From: Alphaproteobacteria bacterium
Lineage (GTDB): Bacteria; Pseudomonadota; Alphaproteobacteria; UBA8366
Direction: 5' to 3'
Length of the DNA: 64,000 bases
NCBI GenBank assembly: GCA_021774335.1
Contig: JAJFJD010000046.1
Coordinates: 186,001 to 250,000, forward strand
A program made the translations under genes and the position numbers. The notes under the pieces were generated by a model that saw only the letters and a list, made by a program, of their open reading frames with translations, was not told the DNA's origin and did not search any database. Position 1 is the stretch's first letter. The number at the start of each line of letters is the position of its first letter. This document shows positions 53,018 through 62,468 of this stretch, in pieces.

Positions 53018-54895
53018 ATGTCAGGTTCAACCGGTGAACAACAAGATATCGGCGATGTTGCGGTTGAGCATGACCTCATGGTCACGGCGCGCGACGGTGT
53101 CCGCCTCGCCACCGACATTTACCGGCCGGCGCAGGGCGGAATTGCGATCGACGGTGCCTTCCCGGTCATTCTGGAACGCACCCCGTATGACAAGACCGCC
53201 GCGTCGCGGTCCGAGAAACGCTGCGGTGATACCGACTCAATGCCGCGCGCAGATGTCGCCGCCTATTTCGTGCGTCACGGCTATGTCGTCGCCTATCAGG
53301 ACTGCCGCGGCCGCTATGCGTCCGAGGGGGAGTTCGTCAAATATCTCGACGACGCGGCGGATGGCTATGACACGCTCTCCTGGTTGGTGGATCAATCGTG
53401 GTGCAATGGCAAGATCGGCACCATGGGCCTGTCCTATGCGGCACACACGCAAGGCGCGCTCGCCAGCCTGAACCCGCCGGGCCTCGCCTGTATGTTTCTC
53501 GATTCCGGCGGCTTCTCCAATGCCTACCAGGGCGGCATCCGGCAGGGTGGCACGTTCGAATTGAAGCAGGCGACCTGGGCCTACAAGCAGGCGTTGGAAA
53601 GCCAGGACGCACAGGACCCGGTCATCCGCGCCGCGCTGGAAGCCGAAGACATGCGCGACTGGTTCACCCGGATGCCGTGGCGGCGCGGGCATTCGCCGCT
53701 CCGTTGGGTGCCGGAGTACGAAGATTACCTGTTCGAACAATGGACCGCCGGCACCTTCGACGACTCTTGGAAGCAGGCCGGCATCTACGCCGAAGGCTTC
53801 TACGACGATTTCCCCGACATCCCCATGGTCCACATGTCGAGCTGGTTCGACCCTTACCCGCGGACCGCGACGGACAACTACATCGGCCTCTCGGCGCGCG
53901 GAAAAGGAACGCAGCGACTGATCCTGGGTCCCTGGACTCATGGCGACCGGGTGCTGAGTTTCGCGGGGAACATCGATTTCGGACCCGAGGCCACGCTCGA
54001 CGGATCACTCGCAGAGGATTTCCTGGCGCTGCGGCTGCACTGGTTCGACCACTGGCTGCGCGACGTCGACAACGGCGCGGACGCCGACCCGGTGGTGCGG
54101 GTTTTCGTAATGGGTGGCGGCAGTGGACGCCGCCGCAACGACGGCCGGCTCGATCACGGCGGAACGTGGCGCCCGGAAGCCGATTGGCCGATCCCCGACA
54201 CCACCTTCACCGAATACTATCTCGACGCGGCCGGCGGTCTCGGCACCGCTGCGCCGGATGCCGAGACCGCCTCGCTATCCTATGACCATGACCCTAAGAA
54301 TCCGGTGCCGAGTATCGGCGGCACAATCACGTCGGGCGCGCCGGTCATGGAAGGCGGCGGCTACGATCAACGCGAAGGTCCGGAATTTTTCGGGTGCACC
54401 CCGCCCTACCTGCCCTTGGCGGCACGACCGGATATTCTGGTTTTCGAAACACCACCACTGGCCGAAGACACGGAAGTGACCGGGCCGATCAAGGCCAAGC
54501 TGTGGATCAGCTCCACCTGCCCGGACACCGACTTCACGATGAAACTGATCGACGTCTATCCGCCGAGCGCCGACTACCCGCAAGGTTACGCCCTGAACGT
54601 CACCGACGGCATTCTGCGCTGCCGGTACCGCGATTCCTGGGAGGCACCAACCCTGATGGAACTCGGCAACGTCTACGAAATCGAGATCGAGCCGTTCCCC
54701 AGCAGCAATCTTTTCAAGGCCGGGCACCGCATCCGCCTCGACATCGCCAGCAGCAACTTTCCGCATTTCGACGTCAATCCGAATACCGGCGAGCCGGAAG
54801 GGCTGGCCCGGCGCAGCCGCATCGCCACCAATACGGTGCATATGGACCGGACGCACCCGTCGCACGTCGTCCTGCCGATCATTCCGCCGCGATAA
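53018..54895 (+). CDS. CocE/NonD-family hydrolase
   Basis: A 625-residue hydrolase of the X-Pro dipeptidyl-peptidase/CocE group. The N-terminal alpha/beta domain has 'DGVRLATDIYRPA' and the nucleophile elbow 'GLSYAAHTQ' (about residue 138, G-x-S-Y), and the C-terminal beta-jelly-roll has 'RIRLDIASSNFPHFDVNPNT'. Members cleave esters or peptides. The catalytic Asp and His fit in the middle region. Start at ATG 53018 follows AGGAAG. It stands between the antiporter and an NMT1-like gene on the opposite strand. Confidence 0.92.
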   Translation: MSGSTGEQQDIGDVAVEHDLMVTARDGVRLATDIYRPAQGGIAIDGAFPVILERTPYDKTAASRSEKRCGDTDSMPRADVAAYFVRHGYVVAYQDCRGRYASEGEFVKYLDDAADGYDTLSWLVDQSWCNGKIGTMGLSYAAHTQGALASLNPPGLACMFLDSGGFSNAYQGGIRQGGTFELKQATWAYKQALESQDAQDPVIRAALEAEDMRDWFTRMPWRRGHSPLRWVPEYEDYLFEQWTAGTFDDSWKQAGIYAEGFYDDFPDIPMVHMSSWFDPYPRTATDNYIGLSARGKGTQRLILGPWTHGDRVLSFAGNIDFGPEATLDGSLAEDFLALRLHWFDHWLRDVDNGADADPVVRVFVMGGGSGRRRNDGRLDHGGTWRPEADWPIPDTTFTEYYLDAAGGLGTAAPDAETASLSYDHDPKNPVPSIGGTITSGAPVMEGGGYDQREGPEFFGCTPPYLPLAARPDILVFETPPLAEDTEVTGPIKAKLWISSTCPDTDFTMKLIDVYPPSADYPQGYALNVTDGILRCRYRDSWEAPTLMELGNVYEIEIEPFPSSNLFKAGHRIRLDIASSNFPHFDVNPNTGEPEGLARRSRIATNTVHMDRTHPSHVVLPIIPPR

Positions 54896-54900
54896 CGGTC

Positions 54901-55821
54901 TTACATCGAAGGCGGATCTTCGGCGATGACCCGCTCGGCGAGCGAGAGATCGACACAATCTTCGTAGGGGATTTCTCGCGCGATCAATCCGCCGGACAAT
55001 AGCGCAGCACGCAGCCGTTCAAAGCCGTCCCGGGCGAGCAGGGGCGACCGACCCCAAACGTCCGATGCCAGATAACGTTCAGCGCAGGCTGCAAGAGTGT
55101 CGAGGTCGAGATCGGGGAAATACTCCCGGACGGCCTCCGCAACATCGATGGGCCGCTGCGCGTGAAGCCATTTCTGCGTGCGGAACATGGCCCGCGTCAT
55201 GCGGTACAACTCGTCCTGCCGGCGAGCCACCGTGTCACGCGACGCATAAAAGGTAGTGTAACTGCAGGGTCCGCGCGACGCGGCGGCGTACCACAGATGG
55301 CCACCACCATCCGCAATCAGTTCTTCCGCGAAGGGCTGGAACACCTGGATGGCATCCACTGTTCCCGCCCGCAGCGCCGCAACATTCTCGGGCATGCTGC
55401 GATCATCGATCCGCGACAACGTTGACGGTTCGATCCCGGCGCGGCGCACATCGTCTTGTAGGCACATCCAGGGTGTTGGCACTTCATTCACACTCGCCAG
55501 CGACAGCTCCGCCAGATCGGAGAGCGCGAAGTCCGGCCGCGCTGATGCACCGATGATGAAGAAGGGGTCGCGGCACACGGCCTCGCAAAATCCGACGATA
55601 CCGCAGTCCGGGTCCCGGTCGTGGTTCATCATGATCCGCATCGGCCCGCCCCAATAGACGTCGACCTCGCCGGATTGAAGTTGATCCGCGACCGATCCGA
55701 GGTTGGCGCTCGTGCCCAAGGTGACCGAGACACCCTCCGCCTCATAGGCACCCAAGGCATGGGCCAGATAGAACGGCGTATAGAAGACCGCGCGAAACGA
55801 TTCGAATAAGGTGATGCTCAT
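54901..55821 (-). CDS. NMT1/THI5-like substrate-binding protein without signal peptide
   Basis: A 306-residue periplasmic-binding-fold protein of the NMT1/THI5 group. 'FYTPFYLAHALGAYEAEGVSV', 'LQSGEVDVYWGGP' and 'ALRAGTVDAIQVFQPFAEEL' are the typical segments. It starts directly with the fold and lacks a secretion signal, so it may be cytoplasmic, or secreted by a route not seen. No permease or ATPase gene is adjacent. THI5-like proteins bind pyrimidine or nitrile-like compounds, but the ligand is unknown. Confidence 0.8.
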   Translation of the reverse strand: MSITLFESFRAVFYTPFYLAHALGAYEAEGVSVTLGTSANLGSVADQLQSGEVDVYWGGPMRIMMNHDRDPDCGIVGFCEAVCRDPFFIIGASARPDFALSDLAELSLASVNEVPTPWMCLQDDVRRAGIEPSTLSRIDDRSMPENVAALRAGTVDAIQVFQPFAEELIADGGGHLWYAAASRGPCSYTTFYASRDTVARRQDELYRMTRAMFRTQKWLHAQRPIDVAEAVREYFPDLDLDTLAACAERYLASDVWGRSPLLARDGFERLRAALLSGGLIAREIPYEDCVDLSLAERVIAEDPPSM

Positions 55822-56223
55822 ACAGCATTCTCCCGCGAAATGGCGCGGCCGTCGAGCTGATCAAACAGCGTGCCGCTGTTGGCCGCACTTGCTACGTCGA
55901 CAGTCCCATTCCTGTGTCCCAGACCGCTGATACCAGTCGACAATCAATCGACAAATTTAGACTACCGCCGATCTCGAATATCGTCACAAACAGCGTATCA
56001 TATTGCGCTTATTGAAAAATTCTGCCGGATTACAACCCGCAAGGAAGTGTTTTTTTATTGTGCCGTGCCACCGACGGTGTGTAACATTTTTCCTCTCGTG
56101 TTCAGCTTGGACGACGAACGAGGCCGGTGCCGCGATTTGAAGCACCCAATAATACAAGAACGCATCGTTTCCGCCCCCGCTTGAGCAACGTACCTGGTGA
56201 ACCCCCACAGGGAGTTATTCGGC
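55822..56223. other. 402-bp gap before the peptide ABC operon
   Basis: No coding region is convincing. The gap is AT-richer in its middle (about 55960-56100), where TTGTGC (56058-56063) and TAACAT (56082-56087), 18 bp apart, could be a weak promoter of the substrate-binding gene. I see no clear palindrome or riboswitch. Confidence 0.4.
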
Positions 56224-57741
56224 ATGAAAATGAAACACTTGGCCATTCCCGCCGCAATGGCGGCGTCTTTGGCCTTATCGACGTCGACCGCGCTGGCCGG
56301 CAAAAGCGACGACACGCTGACCTGGCTGTCGAACAGCGAGCCAGACAACATCGACATGTATTACAACACGTTGCGCGAAGGCCTGATCATCGGCCGCCAT
56401 GTTTGGGACGCGCTGATGGAAATCGATCCCAAGACCGGCAAGTTCCGGCCCAGCCTGGCGACGGGATATAAATGGATCGACGCCACAACGATCGAATTCG
56501 ACCTGCGCAAGGACGTGGTTTTCCACAACGGCGAGAAATTCGACGCCGACGACGTGGTCTTCACGCTCAACTATCTCGCCGACAAAAAGAACAAGGTGAA
56601 GGCGCTGAGCCGGACCAAGTTCATCGCGGGCGGAGAGAAGGTCAGCCAGTACAAGGTGCGGGCCAAGCTCAAATATCCCTTCCCAGCCGCGATGCAGTAT
56701 TTTGCATCCGTCGTCGTGATGTACCCCAACGAGTATTACGGTAAGGCCGGACCGAAGGGCATGGCCACGAAGCCGGTCGGCACCGGTCCGTACAAGGTGA
56801 CGGAAGTCACATACGGCAAGCGGTTCGTCCTCGAGAAGAACGACAAATACATGAAGGGCGGGCCGAAGACACCGACCATCGGTAAACTCGTGTTCCGGCG
56901 GATCGAAGAACGCGGCACACAATTGGCCGAATTGCTGTCCGGCGGCGCAGAATGGATTTGGCGGGTGCCGCCCGATCTGGCGAAGCGTTTGGACGGACGC
57001 AAGGGCTTCCAGGTAACGCAGGGCGAGACCATGCGCGTCGGCTTCCTGCTGATGGGCGCGTCGGGCAAGGCCGGCGACCATCCGATGACCAACGTCAAGG
57101 TCCGCCAAGCCATTAACTATGCGATCGACCGGGACAAGATTCGCAAGGCATTGATGGGCGAAGCTTCGCGCATCATCCATGCGGCCTGCTTTCCGACGCA
57201 GTTCGGTTGCATCGACACAAACGTGAAGCGCTACAACTACGACCCGAAGAAAGCGAAACAGCTTCTCAAGGAAGCAGGTTTCGAGAAGGGCTTTACGACC
57301 AACTTCGTCGCCTATCGTGACCGGCCGATCGCCGAGGCGATCATCGGCCAGCTCCGCCGCGTCGGCATCAAGGCGAAGCTGACCTACCTGAAGGCAGGCG
57401 CCTATCGGGAAATGCGCCGTAAGAAAGGCATCGAAATAGCCCTCGGCACCTGGGGATCTTCGTCGATCAACGACATCACCGCGATCGCCGGCAACTGGTT
57501 CCAAGGGAGTTCTGACGACCAGGCGCAGGACAAGATGGTCATCGACCTGCTGAACCAGGGCAATACGACCGATCAGGAAGTCCGTAAGAAAGTCTACGCC
57601 AAGGCCTTCGAGCGGATCGCCGAACAAGCCTATTGGGCGCCCATGTTCTCCTGGGTCTACAACTACGCCTATATCGACCAATTGGACTTCACGCCCAGTG
57701 CCGACGAAATTCCTCGGTTCTGGAACGCGAAGTGGAAGTAA
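56224..57741 (+). CDS. ABC transporter substrate-binding protein (peptide/SBP_bac_5)
   Basis: A 505-residue secreted solute receptor of the Dpp/Opp family. A signal peptide (MKMKHLAIPAAMAASLALS... ALAG) is followed by 'FDLRKDVVFHNGEKFDADDVVFTLNYL' (in parts), 'GTGPYKVTEV' and 'AINYAIDRDKIRKAL', all typical of SBP_bac_5. It delivers peptides or similar compounds to the permeases downstream. Start at ATG 56224 follows AGGGAG. First gene of the operon; a strong hairpin separates it from the permease genes. Confidence 0.93.
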   Translation: MKMKHLAIPAAMAASLALSTSTALAGKSDDTLTWLSNSEPDNIDMYYNTLREGLIIGRHVWDALMEIDPKTGKFRPSLATGYKWIDATTIEFDLRKDVVFHNGEKFDADDVVFTLNYLADKKNKVKALSRTKFIAGGEKVSQYKVRAKLKYPFPAAMQYFASVVVMYPNEYYGKAGPKGMATKPVGTGPYKVTEVTYGKRFVLEKNDKYMKGGPKTPTIGKLVFRRIEERGTQLAELLSGGAEWIWRVPPDLAKRLDGRKGFQVTQGETMRVGFLLMGASGKAGDHPMTNVKVRQAINYAIDRDKIRKALMGEASRIIHAACFPTQFGCIDTNVKRYNYDPKKAKQLLKEAGFEKGFTTNFVAYRDRPIAEAIIGQLRRVGIKAKLTYLKAGAYREMRRKKGIEIALGTWGSSSINDITAIAGNWFQGSSDDQAQDKMVIDLLNQGNTTDQEVRKKVYAKAFERIAEQAYWAPMFSWVYNYAYIDQLDFTPSADEIPRFWNAKWK

Positions 57742-57754
57742 GCGCGTAATAGCG

Positions 57755-57800
57755 GCCGGACCGGTCCCAGTCATGGGACCGGTCCGGCGGCATTTTATTT
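57755..57800 (+). terminator. Perfect 15-bp hairpin after the substrate-binding gene
   Basis: GCCGGACCGGTCCCA (57755-57769), loop GTCA, and the exact complement (57774-57788) form a perfect 15-bp stem, followed by ATTTTATTT. It lies 14 bp after the receptor gene stop and 20-60 bp before the permease gene. Such hairpins partly end transcription or protect the upstream message, raising receptor level over permease level. Confidence 0.65.
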
Positions 57801-57820
57801 CTGGAAAATAGGGGAGCCGG

Positions 57821-58738
57821 ATGCTGAATTTCATGGCCAAGCGCCTGTTCGTCGCGGCGCTTGTCGCGTTCACTGTATCCGTGATCGCGTTTTCGCTACT
57901 GCGGCTATCCGGTGACCTGGCGACGATGATCGCGGGCGAAGACGCCAGCGCCACGGACATCGAGTTGATCCGTGAACAATACGGATTGAACAAGGCCTAC
58001 TATCTCCAGTATCTCGACTGGCTCGGCGCCGGGATTCAGGGCGACCTCGGCGAATCGATGTTCTATCCCGAGGAAGTCACCTCCCTGATCAAGGACCGGC
58101 TGCCGAACACGCTGACCCTGGCGGGTCTTGGCGTCCTGTTCGCAATGGGTCTCGCCATCCCCATGGGGGTAATCGCCGCATTGCGGCCCGACAGCTGGAT
58201 CGATCGATTAGCCTTGACCATTGCGGTGTTTGGACAGGCGCTACCAGGGTTTTGGTTCGCCCTGATGCTGATGTTCGTTTTCGGCCTGTTCCTCAGATGG
58301 TTGCCGATATCCGGCAACGAGACTTTAGCCCATTTCATCCTGCCGGCCATCTCGCTCGGCTATTACTCAACCCCGGCTGTCATGCGCCTAACCCGAACCG
58401 GAATGCTGGAAGTGCTCAACTCCGACTACATCCGGACTGCGCACGCCAAAGGACTACCGACCTTCATCATCCTGTTCAAGCATGCGCTGCGCAATGCAAT
58501 CATCCCAGTGGTCGCCTTGTCGTCGGTTCAGTTCGGCAACATGCTCGGCGGATCAGTCGTCACAGAAACCGTCTTTCAGATCCAGGGCATCGGCCATCTG
58601 GCATGGGAGTCGATCTCGCGGAACGATTTCCCGGTCGTCCAGGCCGTGCTGCTGTTGGTCGCGTGCTTCTACATCATACTCGTGTTGCTCGGCGATCTGG
58701 TCAACGCGTGGCTTGATCCACGCCTACGCGTGACATAG
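57821..58738 (+). CDS. Peptide ABC transporter permease (DppB/OppB-like)
   Basis: A 305-residue membrane permease with about six helices. The EAA loop 'RTAHAKGLPTFIILFKHALRNAIIPV' (in parts, with the conserved Gly and Lys) contacts the ATPases. 'FSLLRLSGDLATMIAGEDAS' and 'QYGLNKAYYLQYLDWL' are DppB-like. It pairs with the next gene to form the channel. Confidence 0.95.
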   Translation: MLNFMAKRLFVAALVAFTVSVIAFSLLRLSGDLATMIAGEDASATDIELIREQYGLNKAYYLQYLDWLGAGIQGDLGESMFYPEEVTSLIKDRLPNTLTLAGLGVLFAMGLAIPMGVIAALRPDSWIDRLALTIAVFGQALPGFWFALMLMFVFGLFLRWLPISGNETLAHFILPAISLGYYSTPAVMRLTRTGMLEVLNSDYIRTAHAKGLPTFIILFKHALRNAIIPVVALSSVQFGNMLGGSVVTETVFQIQGIGHLAWESISRNDFPVVQAVLLLVACFYIILVLLGDLVNAWLDPRLRVT

Positions 58739-58750
58739 GAGATACCGTAG

Positions 58751-59701
58751 ATGCCCCCATCGGAATCCAAACTGGTCGCCAAAGGCCTCGGCGCGATGCC
58801 GATCGTTGATGGCAGTATTCCCAGCGTCGAGAGCATCATGCAGCCCGACGCCTTCACCATGTTCACCCGACGCGTGATCGGCCACCGCAGTTTCATGGTG
58901 GCCGCGATTATTCTGATCATCTTGGTCATCATGGCATTCTTCGCACCGATCCTGGCGCCACATGATCCGCTGGGACAGGATTTGGACCGCCGCTTGTTGC
59001 CGCCGGTCTGGAACGATGCCGGCAGTTGGACCTACCCGCTCGGCACCGACATGATGGGCCGCGACTATGTCAGCCGGCTGATCTATGGCGCACGGGTTTC
59101 GCTCATCATCGGCTTTAGCGCGATGATGATTTCCGGCGTGCTGGGCACGGTGATGGGCATCTGCGCCGGATATTTCGGCGGCCGCGTCGACATGGTCATC
59201 ACCTTCCTGCTAACCACCCGCTTGACTTTGCCGGTCATCATGGTCGCGCTGGCCCTGGTCGCCGTGGTTGGTGGATCGCTTAACACGGTAATCCTCGTTC
59301 TCGGATTTCTGCTATGGGACCGCTTCACCGTGGTCATGCGCAGCGCCACGATGCAGGTCAGGAATCTCGACTATATCCGGGCGGCGAACGCCATCGGCTG
59401 TTCGACACGGCGCATCATCTTCTCCGAAATCATGCCGAACGTGCTTGGCAGTTTGCTGGTGATCGCCACCTTCGAGATTGCCCATTCGATCTTGCTCGAA
59501 GCGGCGCTCTCCTTCCTGGGGCTTGGCGTGCAACCGCCGACGCCATCCTGGGGACTCATGGTCTCGGAGGGTAAGGATTACATGCTGTTCGACCCGTATC
59601 TCGTGATGCTGCCTGGCTTCGCAATCTTCCTGCTCGTGCTCGCCATCAACCTGCTGGGCGACGGCGCGCGCGACATTCTCGCACCGGAGAACCGCAATTG
59701 A
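58751..59701 (+). CDS. Peptide ABC transporter permease (DppC/OppC-like)
   Basis: A 316-residue permease with six helices, DppC-type. 'DPLGQDLDRRLLPPVWND' and 'YPLGTDMMGRDYVSRLIYGARVSLIIG' (in parts) are typical of the DppC N-terminal domain; 'YIRAANAIGCSTRRIIFSEIMPN' is the ATPase-contact loop. It starts 12 bp after the DppB-like gene; its stop overlaps the next start (ATTGA). Confidence 0.95.
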   Translation: MPPSESKLVAKGLGAMPIVDGSIPSVESIMQPDAFTMFTRRVIGHRSFMVAAIILIILVIMAFFAPILAPHDPLGQDLDRRLLPPVWNDAGSWTYPLGTDMMGRDYVSRLIYGARVSLIIGFSAMMISGVLGTVMGICAGYFGGRVDMVITFLLTTRLTLPVIMVALALVAVVGGSLNTVILVLGFLLWDRFTVVMRSATMQVRNLDYIRAANAIGCSTRRIIFSEIMPNVLGSLLVIATFEIAHSILLEAALSFLGLGVQPPTPSWGLMVSEGKDYMLFDPYLVMLPGFAIFLLVLAINLLGDGARDILAPENRN

Positions 59702-60708
59702 GCGCGCTTCTGCAAGTTAAGAACCTCAGCGTCGATATTCCACTCGCCACCGGGATACTGCATCCGGTGCAGCGCATGAATTTCCATGTCGATAAAGGCG
59801 AGACGCTCTGCATCGTCGGCGAGTCGGGCTGCGGCAAATCGTTGACCTCGCTCGCCCTGATGAACCTGCTGCCGAAAAAATCCATACGGACCGGTGACGG
59901 TATCTTCTTCGATGGAGACGACCTTCTGCGGGCGTCGCATCGGGAAATGGCGTCGTTGCGCGGCAACCGGATCGGCATGATCTTTCAGGAACCGATGACC
60001 AGCCTGAACCCGTCCTTCACCATCGGCAATCAGATGGAAGAGATCATGCTGCAGCATCGCAAGGTCAACCGCCAGGAAGCGCGCGACCGGGCGATCTATC
60101 TGCTGGAGAAGGTCGGGATCACCGGTGCCGGGCGGCGACTCTCGCAGTATCCACATCAACTGTCCGGTGGCCTACGCCAACGCGTCATGATCGCCATGAC
60201 ACTAATGTGCGGTCCGGACCTGATCATCGCCGACGAACCGACCACGGCGCTCGACGTCACCATCCAAGCGCAGATCCTGCTGTTGCTGGCGGAACTGCAG
60301 CGCGAGTTCGACATGGCGCTGATCCTGATCACGCATGACCTGGGCATCGTCGCCCGCGTCGCCGACCGCGTCGCGGTGATGTATGCGGGACAGGTCGTCG
60401 AACAGGGCACCGTCGAACAGGTTTTCGAAAACCCGCTGCACCCATACACGCGCGGGCTACTGACCTGCATCCCGATCCCCGGCAAGACCAAGCGCGGCAC
60501 GCATCTTGGCTCAATTCCCGGCATGGTGCCGAGCATGATCGGCGATATCCAGGGCTGTCATTTCCGCGACCGCTGCCCGCATGCCTTTAGCGACTGCATG
60601 GCCGGTCCGGTCGACCTGCGTTCGCTCGACGAGCAGCGGGCCTATCGCTGCCTGCTGAGCCCGGAAGAATCGGCCCGACAGGCCACGGCCATGGAGGCGG
60701 CACAATGA
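59698..60708 (+). CDS. Peptide ABC transporter ATP-binding protein (DppD/OppD-like)
   Basis: A 336-residue ATPase starting at TTG 59698. Walker A 'GESGCGKS', signature 'LSGGLRQRV' and Walker B '[12 protein letters not shown]' are intact, with the C-terminal oligopeptide domain ('[15 protein letters not shown]', '[11 protein letters not shown]'), whose Cys residues may bind an Fe-S cluster as in DppD. It overlaps both neighbours. Confidence 0.96.
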   Translation: MSALLQVKNLSVDIPLATGILHPVQRMNFHVDKGETLCIVGESGCGKSLTSLALMNLLPKKSIRTGDGIFFDGDDLLRASHREMASLRGNRIGMIFQEPMTSLNPSFTIGNQMEEIMLQHRKVNRQEARDRAIYLLEKVGITGAGRRLSQYPHQLSGGLRQRVMIAMTLMCGPDLIIADEPTTALDVTIQAQILLLLAELQREFDMALILITHDLGIVARVADRVAVMYAGQVVEQGTVEQVFENPLHPYTRGLLTCIPIPGKTKRGTHLGSIPGMVPSMIGDIQGCHFRDRCPHAFSDCMAGPVDLRSLDEQRAYRCLLSPEESARQATAMEAAQ

Positions 60709-61697
60709 CCGCGCCGTTACTCCAATCCAACGACGTCAGCCGGCAGTTCACCGTCGGCTCGGGGTTGTTCAGCAAGAAACAAACGCTGATGGCCGTCAAC
60801 GGCGTGTCGCTCAATGTGGAAAAGGGCGATGTCCTGGCGCTGGTCGGTGAATCCGGTTGCGGCAAATCCACCCTGGCCCTGATGCTATTGGGCCTGTTGC
60901 CCGCCTCAAGCGGCACGATCCTGCTGAACGGCCAACCGGTGTCGAGCATCCCGCGGCTGGAACTGGCCCGGCGCGTCCAACCGATCTTCCAGGACCCGTA
61001 TTCGTCCCTGAACCCGCGCAAGACCATCGGGGATATCATTTCGCTGCCGCTGCGCGTGCATAACATCGGCGCGCCGGAAGAACGGCAGGGTATGCTCGAA
61101 GCAATCATGGACTTGGTCGGCCTGCCGAAACGCTATGTCACCAACTATCCGAACCAGCTCTCCGGCGGGCAACGGCAGCGCGTGGCAATCGCTCGCGCGC
61201 TGATCATGCGGCCCGAGTTGGTCATCTGCGACGAACCGACGTCGGCGCTCGATGTATCCGTGCAATCGCAGATCCTCAATCTGCTGATGGACCTGCGCGA
61301 GGAACTCGGCCTGACCTACGTGCTGATCAGCCATAATCTGGCGGTGGTCGAGCATATCGCGACCCGCGTCGCGGTGATGTATCTCGGCCGGATCGTGGAA
61401 GAGCGGGAAACCGACGCCCTGTTCACGACAGCCGAGCATCCGTACACGCATGCCCTGCTGGCGTCGGTGCTGACGCCCGAACCGCGCCTTGGCATTCCGG
61501 ATTCCCAGTTGGGTATCGAGTTTCCCAACCCGATCGATCCGCCATCAGGCTGCACATTCCATCCGCGATGCCCGCACGCCACCGACGCCTGCGGCATCCG
61601 CGCGCCACGACAAATTCCGCGCGAAGACGGCGCCTTCGTCGAGTGCCATATCTACGACGACGACGAGGCGGTGACGCTCAAGTCCGTAGCCGCGTGA
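60705..61697 (+). CDS. Peptide ABC transporter ATP-binding protein (DppF/OppF-like)
   Basis: A 330-residue ATPase. Walker A '[11 protein letters not shown]', signature 'LSGGQRQRV' and Walker B '[12 protein letters not shown]' are intact. The C-terminal region has '[16 protein letters not shown]'. Its ATG overlaps the DppD-like stop by 4 bp and its stop overlaps the DUF1194 start by 1 bp. Completes the transporter. Confidence 0.96.
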   Translation: MTAPLLQSNDVSRQFTVGSGLFSKKQTLMAVNGVSLNVEKGDVLALVGESGCGKSTLALMLLGLLPASSGTILLNGQPVSSIPRLELARRVQPIFQDPYSSLNPRKTIGDIISLPLRVHNIGAPEERQGMLEAIMDLVGLPKRYVTNYPNQLSGGQRQRVAIARALIMRPELVICDEPTSALDVSVQSQILNLLMDLREELGLTYVLISHNLAVVEHIATRVAVMYLGRIVEERETDALFTTAEHPYTHALLASVLTPEPRLGIPDSQLGIEFPNPIDPPSGCTFHPRCPHATDACGIRAPRQIPREDGAFVECHIYDDDEAVTLKSVAA

Positions 61698-62446
61698 TGC
61701 GGCGGACCGGGTCGATAGGGATTCGGTTTCTTCTTCTTGGCCTGCTGGCGTTGGGTCCGGTCTCCACGGCATTCGCCGAAGCTGTCGATCTCGCGCTGGT
61801 GTTGGCCGTCGACTCCTCCGAGAGCATCGACAACGAAGAGGTCAAACTGCAGCGAGAGGGATATATCGCCGCGATCAAGGATCCCGGCATCCTGCATGCG
61901 ATCCAGAAGGGCAAGCACGGCAAGATCGCGATAGCTTATTTCGAGTGGGCGGATGTGAACACTCAGAAGCTGCTCATCGATTGGATTACCGTTTCCGATG
62001 AGGCGAGCGCCGTTGCGATCGGCGAGCGGCTGAAATCCGCTCCGATACTTGACGGGCACTTTACGTCGATCAGTTCGGCGATCGGCTACGCCATGACTTT
62101 GCTGGACAACAATCCCTATAAAAGCAAACGCCGCGTCATCGATGTTTCCGGCGATGGGCGCAACAACCACGGACCGCCGCTGGCGCAGATGCAGGCCGAA
62201 GCCATCAAACGCAAGATCACCATCAACGGCCTGCCGATCGTCAACGACCGGGACCGCCAGTATTCCGGACTGCCGCCCGACGACATCGAACGCTACTACC
62301 GCAAGAACGTCATCGCCGGTAAGAACGCCTTCATCGTCGTCGCGAGGGATTTCGACGATTTCGAGCGGGCCATCATCCGAAAACTCATGCGCGAAATTGT
62401 CGATGCCGGGCCAAACCATGACTATGCCGACGCCCAACGACCCTGA
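61697..62446 (+). CDS. DUF1194 protein, secreted
   Basis: A 249-residue protein with a signal peptide (about 1-28, ending ALA-like 'STAFAEA') followed by a von Willebrand-like fold, 'LALVLAVDSSESIDNEEVKLQREGY', typical of DUF1194. The 'DxSxS' motif suggests metal binding. It overlaps the preceding ATPase gene by 1 bp (TGATG), so it is translationally coupled to the peptide transporter, an unusual partner. Function unknown. Confidence 0.88.
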   Translation: MRRTGSIGIRFLLLGLLALGPVSTAFAEAVDLALVLAVDSSESIDNEEVKLQREGYIAAIKDPGILHAIQKGKHGKIAIAYFEWADVNTQKLLIDWITVSDEASAVAIGERLKSAPILDGHFTSISSAIGYAMTLLDNNPYKSKRRVIDVSGDGRNNHGPPLAQMQAEAIKRKITINGLPIVNDRDRQYSGLPPDDIERYYRKNVIAGKNAFIVVARDFDDFERAIIRKLMREIVDAGPNHDYADAQRP

Positions 62447-62468
62447 TCTTTTCACGGGAGGACACTTC

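Noticed and set aside
56275..57993. 572-residue minus-strand reading frame
   Set aside because: Antisense shadow of the peptide-binding protein gene, which has a signal peptide and conserved motifs.
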